DNA from: Vanilla planifolia
Taxonomy: Eukaryota > Streptophyta > Magnoliopsida > Asparagales > Orchidaceae
DNA length: 64,000 nt
Direction: 5' to 3'
NCBI GenBank assembly: GCA_023846275.1
Contig: CM043875.1
Coordinates: forward strand, 39,772,633-39,836,632
The position numbers and the translations under genes were made by a program. Of this stretch, positions 24,791-39,039 are shown piece after piece; the stretch's first letter is position 1; the number at the start of each line of letters is the position of its first letter. Under the pieces are notes generated by a model. The model had not been told where the DNA came from and made no database searches. It saw only the letters and a list, made by a program, of their open reading frames with translations.

Positions 24791-24796
24791 TTTATT
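24791..24796 (-). promoter_or_regulatory. Possible poly(A) signal of the MYB gene
   Basis: On - this reads AATAAA, 13-14 nt after the MYB stop codon. That would give a very short 3'UTR, so a second downstream signal may be used instead. Confidence 0.35.
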
Positions 24797-24809
24797 GCAG
24801 TAAGATGGT

Positions 24810-25755
24810 TCAGATGAAATCGTCAAAGCAAGCAGTAAAATCCTCTGGACTGTGCTGAGCTCCAAATGATGGTTCCATCTTCCTCTCAGAATTCCAGTTC
24901 AAAGCCTCATTTCCCACCAGTCTTTGCAGCTCAGCGCCCATGTTGCAGGTCCAGCTGCTGCTGTTGCTTGAGCTATCTCCATAGGGATAGTTCTCTGTTC
25001 CATTCATTAAGCTGCCATATTGGAAGAATGATGAAGCAGTGATGAATGAATTGTGAAAGGGTTCCTGAAGGTTCAGATTGGCTCCTGCTTGGTCTGCTGC
25101 AGCTTGCAAGCCCACCGCACAAAATGGGTCAAAGAAGGGTTCGATTAGTATGTTGTCATGAATTGAATCCTTTGAATTGTGATTGCTTTGGGCTGTTTCG
25201 ACGTGGGTTAGTGGCTTGTGTGTTGTTGGGTCGATTCCTCTTTGTTTGAGTTTCTTCTTTAGGCTGGAGTTCCAGAAGTTCTTGATCTCATTGTCAGTTC
25301 TCCCAGGTAGGTGAGCGGCAATCTGAGACCACCTGAATGATAATATGATGAAATTTAAATGCCAATTTGGAATATTGGTAACAACCCAACATGATGAATG
25401 GAGACAATTATGAAGTTTGCATTACACCTATTTCCCAAGAGTTCATGCAGACCAATAATCAAATCCTCCTCTTCTTGTGTGAAGGAACCTCTCTTCAAGT
25501 CTGGCCTCAGATAATTAAGCCATCTCAACCTGCAGCTCTTGCCACATCTCTGCAGACCTGAATGAAGTATTACAATTAATTAGCTTCCTTAGCTACAATT
25601 AAGTGTAATGAAGTGAACAAACCTGCCAGTTTAGGCACAGAACTCCAGCAACCAACACCAAATCTGATGATGTGGTTGAACAGCTTCTCATCCTCATCAG
25701 GAGACCACAGGCCCTTTCTTAGCTTCTGCTTCAGGCAGCAAGAATGTCGTCCCAT
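24810..25755 (-). CDS. R2R3-MYB transcription factor, MYB61/MYB86-like (subgroup 13)
   Basis: Three exons read on -: 25755-25623 (133 nt), 25557-25428 (130 nt) and 25332-24810. They encode 261 residues; the first two exon sizes are the standard ones for plant R2R3-MYBs. The start [18 protein letters not shown] is typical of the subgroup. R2 (about 14-61) has its three tryptophans (W17, W37, W57) and [14 protein letters not shown]3 (about 67-112) has F70, W89 and W108 with [14 protein letters not shown]. The bHLH-binding signature of R3 is absent (Gly at the Arg/Lys position). [15 protein letters not shown] after R3 matches MYB50/55/61/86. The C-terminus is Ser/Asn-rich and ends acidic (CFDDFI), a likely activation region. 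Subgroup-13 members act in the nucleus on secondary wall, lignin and stomatal programmes (established for MYB61); the role of this gene is inferred. It appears intact. Confidence 0.94.
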
Positions 25756-28086
25756 CCGAACTTCTCTGCTACCAGCCGAGGATGCACAGAATTACCGTGA
25801 ATTTTAGGGGGGTTTATGGGGTTAAGACAAGCTTAAGTTTGAAGATAAGTTGGAGAGAAGGAGAGAGCGCCTGTGGGGTGCACAGGAAGGTGAAGCAATC
25901 AAGTGGCATTTAAGCAAGCCTTGAATGTTCCTGAATACAATAGATTGAGGTTTAAGGCATCTCTAACAAAATGTATACTGTAAAGGGATTAGTAGTATTG
26001 AAAAGGTTGGTTAAGAGACTGACATATATATTTTAAACCTTTTCAATAACCTTTTCCAGTTGTCTTGTTCATCTAACAACATGCAGAAAAGAGTGTAGCT
26101 ACACCCATAGTCTTATACTTGACGTGAACCTTATGTTCTTGGATGCCTCTTACAAGCTTAACATTTCAAACAAAGGCGATTCGGTGGAGACGTCTGTTTC
26201 TTTACGAAGATGACTTCAATTTGTTGAAGATTCATGTGACAGCTGCTTAGGAAAGTGATGGAATAATTTGTAAAATTTTTCTCATTATTGAATTCAAATA
26301 TATTTAGTTTTGCATATATTGTGCATTTAGGATGTTATGTGAATTTTCTCTGTATTGGAAGTATTCACATGTAAACTCCCATCTGTTTAGATTTATAGTA
26401 ATCAGTATGGGAATTTGTTCTCTTTATAACCAACCATTCCTCTTTGTGGTGGACCATCTAAACAATATGTCTTCAATTAGTGTGATTCCTTTAATGGTGG
26501 CATTATTAATGACATTTTTTTTTATAAAGGTAACAAAAATATCAACTGACATCAGCAAATCTTCACAAGGTAGAGATGCCATGGCCTACATTTGACATAT
26601 ATGTAAGGAACCTAAAGGATTGGTGCCTCAAAATCCAGAAGGAGCAGAAGGAAAGAGAGACCTTAGAAACCACTCCATTTGGTGGACCAATATGGAGTCC
26701 CTATCAATCATGGTTTCAACAATGCCGTTATTTAGCTCATCAGTATTCTCTAATTGTACATATCATTGCTGTATGATTCATGACTTTGCTTGGAATGAAG
26801 CAAATATACGTGGTGGATATTTAGCTTATGCCGTGCTTGATTTTTTTTTTAATTTCTAGCTAAAAGAAAATTTTATATTGGGTGACGTAGTGGGGAAAAT
26901 GGTTTTTGATCACATGTAAAGCTTTCCTACAGAAATTGCAAGTCATAATGAATGAGTAAAGATGAAGGCATCAACTGATTTGCGTAATATATTCTTCTTA
27001 AATGTGAGGTTTCACCAAAGCCGTTCTAAATAATGGCTGGAAGCTGGCTAACTTATGACACAAGCCTATGAAGAGCTTTGAGTAAGAAGTTGAATTGAGG
27101 GCTCAATCAAATAAACAGTGATCCATAGAACCTTGCTCTTCATTTCACTCATGTGTCCATCAGAAAGGAAAGCTTGCTATTGTCCATGATTGGGACAATT
27201 GGCCTTTTCTGAAGGTTCTTGCATGTCAAAAATAAAATATATATATATTTTTTTATTGTAGATGTTATAATTATGGGTAAAGTAAAGGGAAGGTCTGTTA
27301 ACCTGAAAATTTGTCTCATTGTGATATCTGCTAAATTAATTTGATTGAATTTAAGTTATAAAGTTAAGAGCTTAAAAAAGCATCCATTAAAGAATTATGG
27401 GATTAAAGATTTATCATGGAAACTGTATTTGAAAGTGTTACTATGATGGCAGGTATGTAGCAAGCAAAATAAATATCCATTTAATTATAATTACAGATAG
27501 AATGTCTCTTTTGTTATCATAAGTTACTCATTTCTTTTCTCACTCCCAGTACCAACGTCAAAATCTATTCTATTATAAGAGAGAATAGTCCCCTAAGAAG
27601 ACTATGCTAGAAATCATAGAGCAATTAAATAAAATCAAAAACAAGTTTGTTTACAAAATGTATTAAAACTTGTATTACAACATAAATAACTTAAGATTCA
27701 ACATGTTAAGTCTATAGATGTTGGATAACATATATGTTATCTTGTTTCTTATGGTTAGCCATCCACAATTCTTCTCACAATGAAATATTTTTAAGAAGTT
27801 GATCTATTGATTGAATAGAAGAATTTTACCACAATTAAAAATTTTGATTTGGTTAGCTAACAATTTATGCTCCAAACTAGCATATCTTTTTGTAAAAGTA
27901 ATTTGATAGTATTTTGGACTCACTTTTGCTACATGACGCTTTCTGTAAAGAAAAAAAAAATATTGTTAGCAATTTTTTTAAAGAAATTTCTTTTAACAAA
28001 AATATTGCAAAAATAAATATGTTAAGAAATTGATTACCAAATTTGTAAGTTATATATATATATATATATATTGAAAAATTCAAGAA
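25756..28086. other. MYB promoter side and intergenic DNA
   Basis: On - a TATA-like stretch (AAATATATATG) lies at about 26020-26035, some 270 bp before the MYB ATG; it could be the core promoter but is not certain. Further right are two short overlapping open frames (26576-26859) with no recognised similarity, and a TA microsatellite at about 28050-28070. Confidence 0.35.
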
Positions 28087-30900
28087 TGTTAGTTTAACAT
28101 CCCAAAATGCCCAAGTAAATATTTTTAAGCCTTGTTTAGGTAATTTTTGTTATTATTATTATATTTTTTAAAAGTTGATATGAGATAATCCTAGAAGGAT
28201 ATTTTTGTAAAAAGATTGTGATAAGAAATATATATAGAAGATTTCCAAATTACGGAGGTGAATATTGTTTTTGAAAAATAAGAATTTAAGAAATACAATA
28301 ATAGTAATTCTACTGGAAATGAAGTGGCACAATCATAAAGCAAATGAACAAAATATTTTGAGCAATAATAACGTTTTGATCATATAGTTTTTTCAGAAAG
28401 GAAAATATTAAAAATATTAAATAACATTAGAAAACTAACCTTTTAGTACTAAAATGATGGGTTCAAAGAGTAGATAATTTTAAAAATGATTTGGTAAAAT
28501 TTTTAAGTCATTTGATGAGAAAAATATAATAAATACAAAATAATATAAGGTTTTAATCAAATTATTATTTTAATAACCTTGTATATACATATAAATGAGC
28601 TTGTAAGAGAGAAAAATAAAAAGCTTGAGATTAGAACAAGGGTAGCCAACTTGAAAGAGAAACGAAAAAGAGAAGTGTGTAGAAGGAGAACAACATTGGC
28701 TTAAAGAAGGAGATTGTTGGTATTGAATTTGTAGGTGAGAAAAGGATTAAGTTTTCTTAGCCACTCTTAATGTTACAAAAATTTCATGAAGTTTAGTTGA
28801 TAGCATGTGTATATGCTTGTTATTAAGAGTTTCAAAAAAGAATGTCACCATATAAATCATATATGTGAAGTTGTAAAAATTAAAACATGTATGCATGCTA
28901 ATTTTTAGCTCCTACTATATATTAGATGGTCTAATAAGTTGTGAGGAAAAAGAGCTAAGTCTTTATTTGATGTATAATCCAATACTCGTTCAACACCCAT
29001 CAAACGATCCAATCAAACCATTGTATGATCCAATGATTTTTCAAAAGCTAGTCTTCAGTCTCTATTGGATGCCTATGAAAAGTTCTAATACTTTTCAATG
29101 AAACATCAGACAATCCAACAGGGTTATCAGATGCACTAATGAAGACATGAAGAGTATCATACAAAAGCTCTGATGAATGTAGTTGAATGATTCAATTCTC
29201 ATTAGATGCACATTAGATAGTTTGGTGAATGCTATTGGATAATTTGATGGGTCAATAGAGTGTTCAATAAGGATAAGAAGGATCAATCCAATGAGTCAAC
29301 TATGACTCAAATTGTTAAAAACTATGGTAAACACCTTTTAAGGGGGAAACCAAAGTGAATGCATGCTAAAGAATAAGATGTGTTTAATAAATGAAAAAAT
29401 TATAATGCATATAAATGTTATTTAAATTTAGAAAATAAGAAAAAAAGCAGAAGGACCAACTTATCAAATATCAGGTAGGTATATTGCATGTTTTAACTAT
29501 GCAAATGATGTGATTTTATGTTGGTTATTAGTTCCTATAACACATAATTATGTAATATGTAAAACCAAGTGAGATTGATGATTGACGCATTAAGTTGCTT
29601 TTGCATATGAAATGAAGTTATATCTCTCGTTTCCTTGCATAATGAACTATTGTTTGATATATGACAAACATATGAAGATTGTATTATATGCTTTTAAGCA
29701 TGTGAAACACTATAAAGATGTAGGAAATGTAGAAATGAATATGTGCATGTGAATGATGAAAATGACTAGTGAACCAAATGGAACGAAAGGCTAAAAAATG
29801 TCATTGTAAATGAGGGAATGATTAGTGACCCAAGTGAAATAAAAGTTTGAAAACATGCATGAAATGTTTTGAAAAAGTTAAATGAAAAAAAATGTGAAAC
29901 ATGCTCCTTAGAGCTTGAGCTTAATGTGAAATAAGAGATGATGGTTATAGAGACCCATTGCTATTAGATTAGTTAGCCCTTAGCTAGCTACATCCATATA
30001 CTTGTAATGATGATAAAGATGATGATATAAAATTCTTGTAGAGACCTATGATTAAGAGGGTAGACACTTACTAATTAACTGAGCTCCTCTCAAATGGAAC
30101 TATAATAAAAATGGGTGCAACACATACGAAATAGAGAGTTATAATTGTTTGAGTTCTTTCCTAATTGAAATGTGTATTAAGATGGTGGGTTCAAATACCT
30201 ATGACCATACAAGGGTGACACTTGATGGTTGGTTTAGTCTTCCTTGTATGGGAATAGTTATGTATCAGTAGAAATACAACCTAGAAAGAAACATTAAATA
30301 AAGTATTATAAAGTTTTGCATTGCATGAGAAATGTATGTCATTTTACTACAAATGATATTATTAAGCATGATACAATATTGTGATATGATATAACACAGC
30401 CCACACTATATTATTTTGTATGGTAATAATTGTGCTAGATTTTACTTACTAAGCCTGTGATGATGACTCAGTATATATTAGCATTAATATTTTAAGTGTA
30501 ATGACCCACTACACTAAAAATAAAGAAAACATTGAGGTTACTTAACATGCATAGAAATAAACAAAAAGTCTTGTAAACTCTGGCTTATGCTATGCTGTAA
30601 TATTGTCTATCGAAACAATTATGAAAGTAATGTAATAATTATATAAATTTAATAAAAATAACATGTGATATTATTTATGTTATCAAGTTTATTATTATTA
30701 TGAGCTTTGTTATAAATGATGTTGAATTTCTATAGCTTTCATAATTAATTTTATTTTGATTATATGTGTTGTAGTTTTTCTATACTATTAAAAAATATTT
30801 AAATCAAAATAAGTTTTGTGTTTGTGACATCTTAGTCCATCCATGATCTTGGACACATTACTGCTTCACCAGGATCAAGGTCATCATAGGTGTGATATTA
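28087..30900 (+). mobile_element. Probable long 5' LTR of the Ty3/gypsy fossil
   Basis: The left edge reads TAACATCCCAAAATGCCCAA, a common start of plant chromovirus LTRs. A GA-rich block follows at about 28600-28740, a region rich in GATCCAAT-type motifs at about 28980-29290, short internal duplications at about 29755-29870 and 29945-30110, and TTTTACTTACTAAGCC near 30440, which resembles the part before the LTR end in this family. The right edge is set near GGTGTGATA at about 30890, just before gag. No second LTR was found, so the call rests on position and motifs. Confidence 0.4.
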
Positions 30901-31038
30901 AAGTAAGTTAGGTACTTGTTATAAGAAATGATATATTTTCTTTAATGTTTTAAAAAAATGAGATGATAGACTACCGTAATGAGGAGTGCACACACACATA
31001 ACATTGATATGATAAGTGGTGTTGTATATGCCATTTAG

Positions 31039-31039
31039 T

Positions 31040-31074
<35 letters not shown>
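31039..31074. repeat. (AT)n(GT)n compound microsatellite
   Basis: An AT run at about 31039-31053 passes directly into a GT run ending near 31074. Confidence 0.9.
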
Positions 31075-31089
31075 AGGAGAGAAAGAGAT

Positions 31090-34000
31090 TAAATACATTA
31101 AATATTCTTGTGATAAAAATGATGGGCAACATAATAGATTATGGAAACCAAAATCCTCAAAGTGATGAGATTGCTAATATTAATAATGACATAATGTAAA
31201 ACAAACAACCCAAGATTGAGTAAGTAATTTTCTATAATAGTTGGTAAATTTCATTCAATTAATGGGAGATTTACCCCATACTATAATAAGAAAATCTACT
31301 AAAATAAACTAATATAATATGCCTTAATAATAGGTGGGTGTCTCTAATAATGTTAGTTTTGGAGGTTTCATAGGCCATTGTTGGGAAAGTCGACAAAGAT
31401 TCAAATTTGAAGGTAGATCTAATCATGAAATGTTTGGATAGAATTTTGTGAAACATTTTAGGAATAATATATTCTTGAGTCTATCAAGGATAAGATGCAT
31501 GATGAGCTTTGTAGATTTATTTAGATAAATATGTTCGTAGTAGATTATAAGCAAAGATTCTCATTATTAGATAGATATGCATAAAAAATGATAGTTATAG
31601 AGGCAAAAAAATGTTATATGTTTTGGAAAGAGTTATGAGATTCTATAAGGACTACAAGGACACCATTAAAATTAGCTACATATATAGAATTATTAGAAAC
31701 TACTTGCAGAATTGAGCAAGACCAAGCTATAATGAAAAAAAACGAAGAGAAGTTGTACAAGTAAAAGGTAGGTCCTCCACTTCTGCATAAAAGTAGAATC
31801 AAATCCAAGAAAATAATGTTTTCTAATATAGGGCATGAAGGCTCAACATCGATTAAGGGATATAACACAAAAAGTAAGCCCAAATATAAAGAAGGTAGAA
31901 GATGGAATTGGCGTGAACACTAATACAAAGGGCAAATTAGATGTTTTGTTTACTAGGGTTTGGGACATATTGCTAGTAAACCAAGGAATATGGGGTAAGT
32001 ACCAACTCTGATGGGTTTTTGTTACTATAAGTCTCAATAGTACAACTCCAATTACTTATGATAAAGGATGAGGATAAGCCCTTACATCTCCATCATAAGA
32101 TAGAAAACTAAAAATACATACAACTAATCATAAGAAAGATCCTACATCCCTTAACATTATTATGAGTACTTTATTATTACCAAATATACTTATTATAGTA
32201 TTATTTGACTATGGTGCATCACATTTATTCATATATATTGAAATGATTACAAAATTATTAGTAAAATTCTATACACTAAAAAATTATCTCATAGTGAAAT
32301 TGCTTATAAGATATGAGGTGGAAGTGGATAAGTTTATTAAGTAGGACATTAAAATAAATGAGAAGTTATTAGATTCTAAATGATCGTAATACATGTGAAA
32401 GAATTTCAAGTAATCCTAAAGATGGATTTGTTGGCAACCTATCAAGTCATCATTGATTATTGGGAGAATAAAGTAAAGATTCATATATAAGAGGATACTA
32501 ATATAATATACTTTGCTAAGGATAAAAAAATACTTATAGTCTCTACCCCTAAAGCTAAAATGTTAGTAAAAAAGAGTTGTGAATGTTCCTTAACTTTTAT
32601 TTAGGAAGCTATAAAGAAAGAAAGTACATAAACTTTTTGTTGTGCGTGAATAATTAGACTTTTTCTGAAAAGGAATAGTAGTAATATTATCTAACAATGA
32701 GATTAAATTTATGATTGAATTGACACCGGATTTAGAGCTAATTTCCATGGCACCATTTAGGATGGTGCCTCTTGAATTATAGAAATGTAAGTATAATTAC
32801 AAGAGATAATTGAACAAGGATTAATCAGACTTAGTGTATCCTATAAGGTGTGCTTGTATTAATGAAAAAGAAAGATGATAACTTAAGAATATTTATTGAT
32901 TATAAAGAATTGGACGGTATAACAATCAGACACAAATAACCATTACTATAACATTGCTTTCAACACTAGATATGATCACTTTAAGCTTTTTGTACTCTCA
33001 TTTGGTTTAAGTAAGGCTCTAACTACATTATGGATCTATGAAACATATTGTTTAATAATAGTTAAATTAGCTTGTCATAGTTTTTATAGATGAAAAACTA
33101 ATTTATCCAAAGGATGAGGAAGAGCATAAAAAGCATTTATATATGGTGTTACAAAGACTAAAGGAGAACCAATTATATGTACAATTTTTAAAATATAGGT
33201 TTTGGTTATCTAATATATCATTATTGGGACATGTGATTAATATATCATTATTGGGACATGTGTAGCAATTATTATAGAATAACCTAGACAACAAATGTCA
33301 TTATGATGAGAAGCTTTTTTTTGTTGGATAAGTATTATAAAACAATTGTTAAAGGATCATTGCAAATTATTGTACCAATATCCATATAAACTTAGAATGT
33401 TGTACTATTTGAATGAGGCTTAGCTTGTCAAAAGAGCTTTCAAACTTTGAAAAAGAAATTAATCATAACACAAGTCTTAGCATTGCTTAAAATTGATACT
33501 AAATTTTAAGTATATAATGATGCATTTTTGGAAGCATTTAGAGGTGTGTTAATGTAAAACAATAAAGTAATAGCACATGCTTCAAGATAGTTAAGGCCTC
33601 ATGAGAAGAATCATCTTATATATAAGATTGAACTAGTTGTAATTGTATTTTTTTTTGAAGATATGGAGACTTATTTATACAATATTAAAAGCTAAGTATA
33701 TTTTGATTATCATAGAGTTAAGTTCTTTTTTACTCAAAACGAATTAAATGTGAAGTAGAGAATATAGCTAGAGCTAATTAAAGATTACAATAAAAAATTA
33801 TTTATTATCTTGGAAAAATAAATGTAGTTGTTAATGCTTTGAGTAGGAAACCTAGTATAAATAAGATGATGCTCAGCATTAAAGAGGCTTAAATTATAAT
33901 CAAAATGGCTCAGTTGATGTTTAATGTAATGTTGACTACAAATTTGAAAACTTTTTGCAAATGATAATAATAACTAATTAGTTGCATGATATAAAAGAAG

Positions 34001-34640
34001 CACATGATAAAGATCTTGATATGAACAAGGCTGTAATAAATTGTAGTGGGTAAGGAATCTAAATTTAACTTCAATGAAGATGAGATCAAATATTTTAGAA
34101 ACAAATTATACATTCCATTAGAGGATAAATTAAAGAGGCTATTAATTCAAGAGGTACATGACACAGAATATTTAGTGGATCTAGGCATAACAAAAATATA
34201 TCAAGACATGAAGCAAGTTATTTTGGTGTCCTAGAATGAAGTATATCAAATATGTAAGTGTTTAATTTGTTAATATGTTAAGGGTGAAAGTAGGGACCCA
34301 AGGAATTATTATGGCCACTCCTTATTTTTATTTAGATGTGGTATGAAGCTTCCATGGACTTTGGAATGGAATTTCAAAAGGCTAGTCAAAGGTATGATAT
34401 CATATGAGTAGTAATAGATAGCTTAACCTAGTTAGCTTACTCCTTATCTATCAAGACAACTATTTAGTTGAAAGTTTATATAAATTTATACTTATTATAA
34501 GTTTATGTGGAGTGCCCAAGGTAATTGCTTTTGATAGATATTCAAAACCTATATTACATTTTTGGACAAACATACATGAAACTTTTGGTGCCCAATCGAA
34601 GTTAAGCATAGTTTCATCCTCAAATGGAATTTTTTACACT
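31090..34640 (+). mobile_element. Ty3/gypsy (chromovirus-like) internal region, broken and old
   Basis: The order gag, protease, reverse transcriptase, RNase H, integrase on + identifies Ty3/gypsy. Gag (about 31100-31990) shows the block before TCRIEQDQA and a worn zinc knuckle near 31930. Protease lies at about 32080-32420 with FDYGASHLF. Reverse transcriptase (about 32700-33300) shows LRIFIDYKEL. RNase H (about 33480-33860) shows VIAHASR and VNALSRK. Integrase (about 33900-34640) shows LHGVPKV-like and FDRYSKP-like pieces. The element carries many interruptions throughout and is CpG-poor, so it is an old fossil. It ends within integrase; no chromodomain or 3' LTR is recognised. Confidence 0.88.
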
Positions 34641-37600
34641 GTTATATACTAGTAGTTGTTGCTATTTAAAATTCAAAATTTTAAGAATCAATTAACAAAA
34701 AAGAAAGGAATATTTAATAAATTCCAAGAGAGTAAATTGATAGATATAAAATACAAATGAAAGCAAATCATTAAAACTTCAATCAAAACAAAGTTGATTG
34801 ATAACATTTATGGAAAAACAAAAATGATGATAAGCCTCAAAACTAATCATGTATTTAAATTATTACAATACTAACATATTATAAATGATTATCTTTATAT
34901 TTTATTCTATGTTCTCTTTTTTAATAGTGCACGATCTTTAAGTTAAAATTTTAAAAATTTGTGTTTTACATGAAAATATTTATTCTAATGATATTGAGAA
35001 GTTTTAGTCTATTAGATGATATTTTTATTTTAAGAAATACTTTTTTCACTTAAAATGTGTTACACTTTAGAAGAAATCAAATATATATGTTAAATTAATC
35101 GTCTCATATATTAAATATATTGGACACAATTATCTTATAATAATAGTCCATCATTGTCATTATATAAATTTTTAAGATGTTACATAAATCATTATCCATA
35201 CTATTAAACTTATGAAATTGATAATTGCATATTTCCTTTACGCTTACTTGGATATATTATATGTTTTTAATTACATATGCAGATATTATTGTAACAATGA
35301 TACATATAATACTATTCAAAATCTTTCTAAAAGAAAACACCACAAGTACCATTCGTTATATAACCATCATCAAGAAGAGGCAATTTTCATGAAAAACAAA
35401 AAAATATATTCAAATATGTATAATTAAAGTTTTAATTATGACTATATTAACTTGATTATCTATTATATTTCATAAGTGGTATATAGTCAATGACATTATC
35501 TTTGTGGGATTAATTTATTAGAAAAAAAATTCTATAATAACAATATTTTAACCAATGAATTTTTATGAATATCAATAACATAATTAAGACTCGTGACTAC
35601 ATATAAAAGTTAGCTTTGTTTTATTAAATGTGTTAACATTACAGACAAAACAATAACAAATTAGCTTTTTTGCTCCTATTTTTCAATAATAATATCAACT
35701 ATAATCACTAATTCTACCACATCTAGAAGCAAAAAACTCTAATATTAACACATTTCAATAAATATGTAATTAACAAAAAAATATTTAATTATATTAACTC
35801 GATTATTATAATATCTAGGTCTGCTACAAGTAGTTTATATACCAATTCTATATAGTTTAATAAAAAAATAAACAAAAAATGGTCTTTCATACCCACCATA
35901 ATATAAAAAATATGAAATTATCATTCGTTAACTACTATAAGAAAGTAACAATGATGCCACAACAAACCAAATAAACATAAACTCAAAACACATCTAACAA
36001 ATATTTAAAATGATATTTTTTTCCTATTATAAACTTATAATATCTTCATTCAAGCAACATCATAACAAATAAATCTTAAAAGTGTCATTGTAATTGTGAC
36101 AATAAACTTCTTATTATTGTTGATGAAAAAAAAACTTATTATAACACATTAAAATATCGATTTAAATTTCAAAAAATGCTAATGTCATTAAAGAATTGAT
36201 GCCCTTTTCCGTATGCAAATTTGGTTACTTCTCTGTTATTTCACAGACTTTGCAGGTGTTCAATAAAAAAAACGTGATGGGTAATTATTGAATTTTTTTT
36301 TTAATGATAAAAGGTTTGCAAAGGATAAAAGAAATTCTTATATTGTATAATTTTTTAAAAATATTACAATCGATTAAATCGATCACGCTTTTTTATTTTC
36401 AAATTAAATAAAATTAATTACTTGTGCATTCCTATTTGAGGCATAGTAATTTTAAAAAATATTAGTTATTACGATTGCCACTAAAACAATATAATATTAT
36501 AACATATTTTTATATAACAATCTTTATCAAAATAATTGATTATATCATTTCATATTCAATTAAATAATAATAATAAATAACAATACAAATAGGGATCATA
36601 ATTATCATCAACTTCATTAAATATAAATTATTAAACAAAATTGCTAGACAACAATCATCAATATATTAAACAGATACATGCATCATCCAAAGCTTGTTTG
36701 TCTCAAATTTTTTATTTTTATTTTTGTTTCTTCTTAGATTTGATTTCAAGTTGTATTTTCTACAAAGACATCCATTTCTTTCAACCTCTCTTCTCTTTGC
36801 ATGATTGTTACAATAACTCTAAAAGTCCTTTTGCTTTTTGATGTATAAGAGATTTTCTTTAATTCCTTATCTTTGCTCTTGTGGCTACTTTTTTCTCAAT
36901 TTTTTTGTTCTTTGCTAGCTCTCTCCTCTTGCTTAGCAATACAATTAGGATTTCTTTCCAATTTTTAAAACTCTTACAATCACACATTTGATGCCTCATT
37001 AGTTGCATGGTGTTTCCTATTCCTCCAAGCATTTCCAATTCTCAAAGTATGCACTAATTTTAGCCATTCCTCTTCTCCAAATTGATGTGTTACCTCCTCT
37101 TTGTGCATTTTTTCCATGTGGGTTTGCTTTTGAGTTAGGTTCTATCATTAGGGATTAAGATTATGTTTTAGAAAATTAAAATAAAAATCTAATTAACTTA
37201 AACTTAGGTCTTCAAAATATTTTGATATTTTCTATCAATTTGATGTCCAAAAATTTATTAGCTAATATTTTAATGATATTTCTCATGAGTTCTGCTCATT
37301 AATCAATTTTTTTTCATTTTCTCGATGTGATTTAGTATTATTTTTAATATTTTTCAAAAATAAAAATTATTTTCTAAAATCAATTCTAACTCTTGGTTTT
37401 GTAATCATTGCACCTTATTTGTGTGTTAACAAAATTTTATTATTCATAATTTTTATACTCAATGTTTTGTTTAAATTTTATAATTTTTTTAATCTATTTA
37501 ATATTTTTAATAATTTTTAGATTTCTCTAAGCTTATAAATTAATTGATTATTAAATCTTTTAAATCTCTGAACTTTATTTTTATCACTTAAATAGCTCTA

Positions 37601-39030
37601 ATTTTGTCTAATGTGGTGTCATTGAATTCTAAATAATTTGTAAGCTTTTTTTAGTTCAACTTATTCCTTCAAAGCATTATACTTTTAATAGTATATAATT
37701 TTTTTAAAAAGTAAATAAAATCTTTAAATTTCACAAATTCTCACAAAATTTAATTATTTAAAATAACAATAAAATTATATTTCATTACAATATAAGAAGC
37801 AACATTAGATAACTCTATCTTAAAATAACTTGATAGTTGCTTCCCCTTTTAAAATGCTTGTTGAAAGCCTAATGAGAGAGAGGCGGCGTAAGGGAGGATA
37901 TCTATAATGCAAAATAGAGAGATTGGGATCAATTGACAATATGAATAAAAGTAGAAGGCTGTCATCTCTTACTTCGTGTTATAGCTTCACTTTTTTTGGT
38001 GTAACAATTAGTCAACATTAATCAAGTGTGCCTACCATCATGGGGTCTTTCAATATTTGTATTCAAAGATATAATGACAGTTTTTGTCATTGTAATTTTT
38101 TCCCTTTCAACATTTTTTGTATTTCCAAAATTTGAACTTGTTTTACTTACTATTATTGACCTAGATGACTATGCATTGCATTGTATCACTTGTGCTTACC
38201 TCATTTGATGAACCCAGGTGCCACCACATCTCTACATATATATGAAAGAGGCATGCTTACACATTTGTCAAAATTACTCTTTGATGTTAGTTTTTTTATT
38301 CTCATGATGGGGGGTCTTTTGTTTTCATTACTAATGTTCCATTAAGATGCTTTTTCAGTATCCAAAGAAATCTCATGACGACTTGCATTATCATGCCATA
38401 ATTAGAGAAGTTATATCTTCTACAAAGTATCACTTCCAAGCCACAATAGTTTTCAAACAAGACTTACATTTTCATGAACTTAAATTTTATCCATGATGAA
38501 TATTGAATTGTGACAACATGATTGTGGGCTTTTGAAGAAAGATGAATTCTATCTCTTTATTGGATGGTGAAGTCATCCCCTTCTAGAGGCTTAAGGCCAT
38601 AAGGAGTTAAGAGATAATGATGTGAGATTTCTTTTGAAACTTCTCTTACCTTAATCAAAAAGCTTATGAGCCAAATGATAGGTTTTTAAAGAAACATGAG
38701 TTTGTGTGAATCTTGAGGAGGGTGGTCAATGATGGGCTTTAAAATATTTTTTATTTTTATTATTTTCAAATCATATTTATTTTTTAAAAGTTTTTTATAG
38801 AAAATCTTGATATTCAAATTAATATATCTAGTGAAATATTGCACAACACTCTATGATCTCAAAGATTAGTTGATGTTCATTAGTCATTTTAATCATAAAG
38901 GTTGGATTTTTATAAATTTTTTTTATCATAATCATTAAAAAGTCAAGGAAATAGGCTACTATCAAATAGTTTAAAAATCTTTTTCAAATAGTTCTTTAAT
39001 GGCTCAAATAATGGCTAAGAAAATAGTTGT
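34641..39030. other. AT-rich intergenic DNA, no gene seen
   Basis: Very AT-rich throughout; no protein domain, RNA gene or clear repeat array is visible on either strand. Open frames of 60-70 codons here have no similarity I recognise and fit chance. Confidence 0.5.
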
Positions 39031-39039
39031 TAAATAGGA

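Noticed and set aside
26576-26859. Overlapping frames right of the MYB gene as a small gene
   Set aside because: No recognised domain, two frames compete, and no promoter or splice signal supports either.
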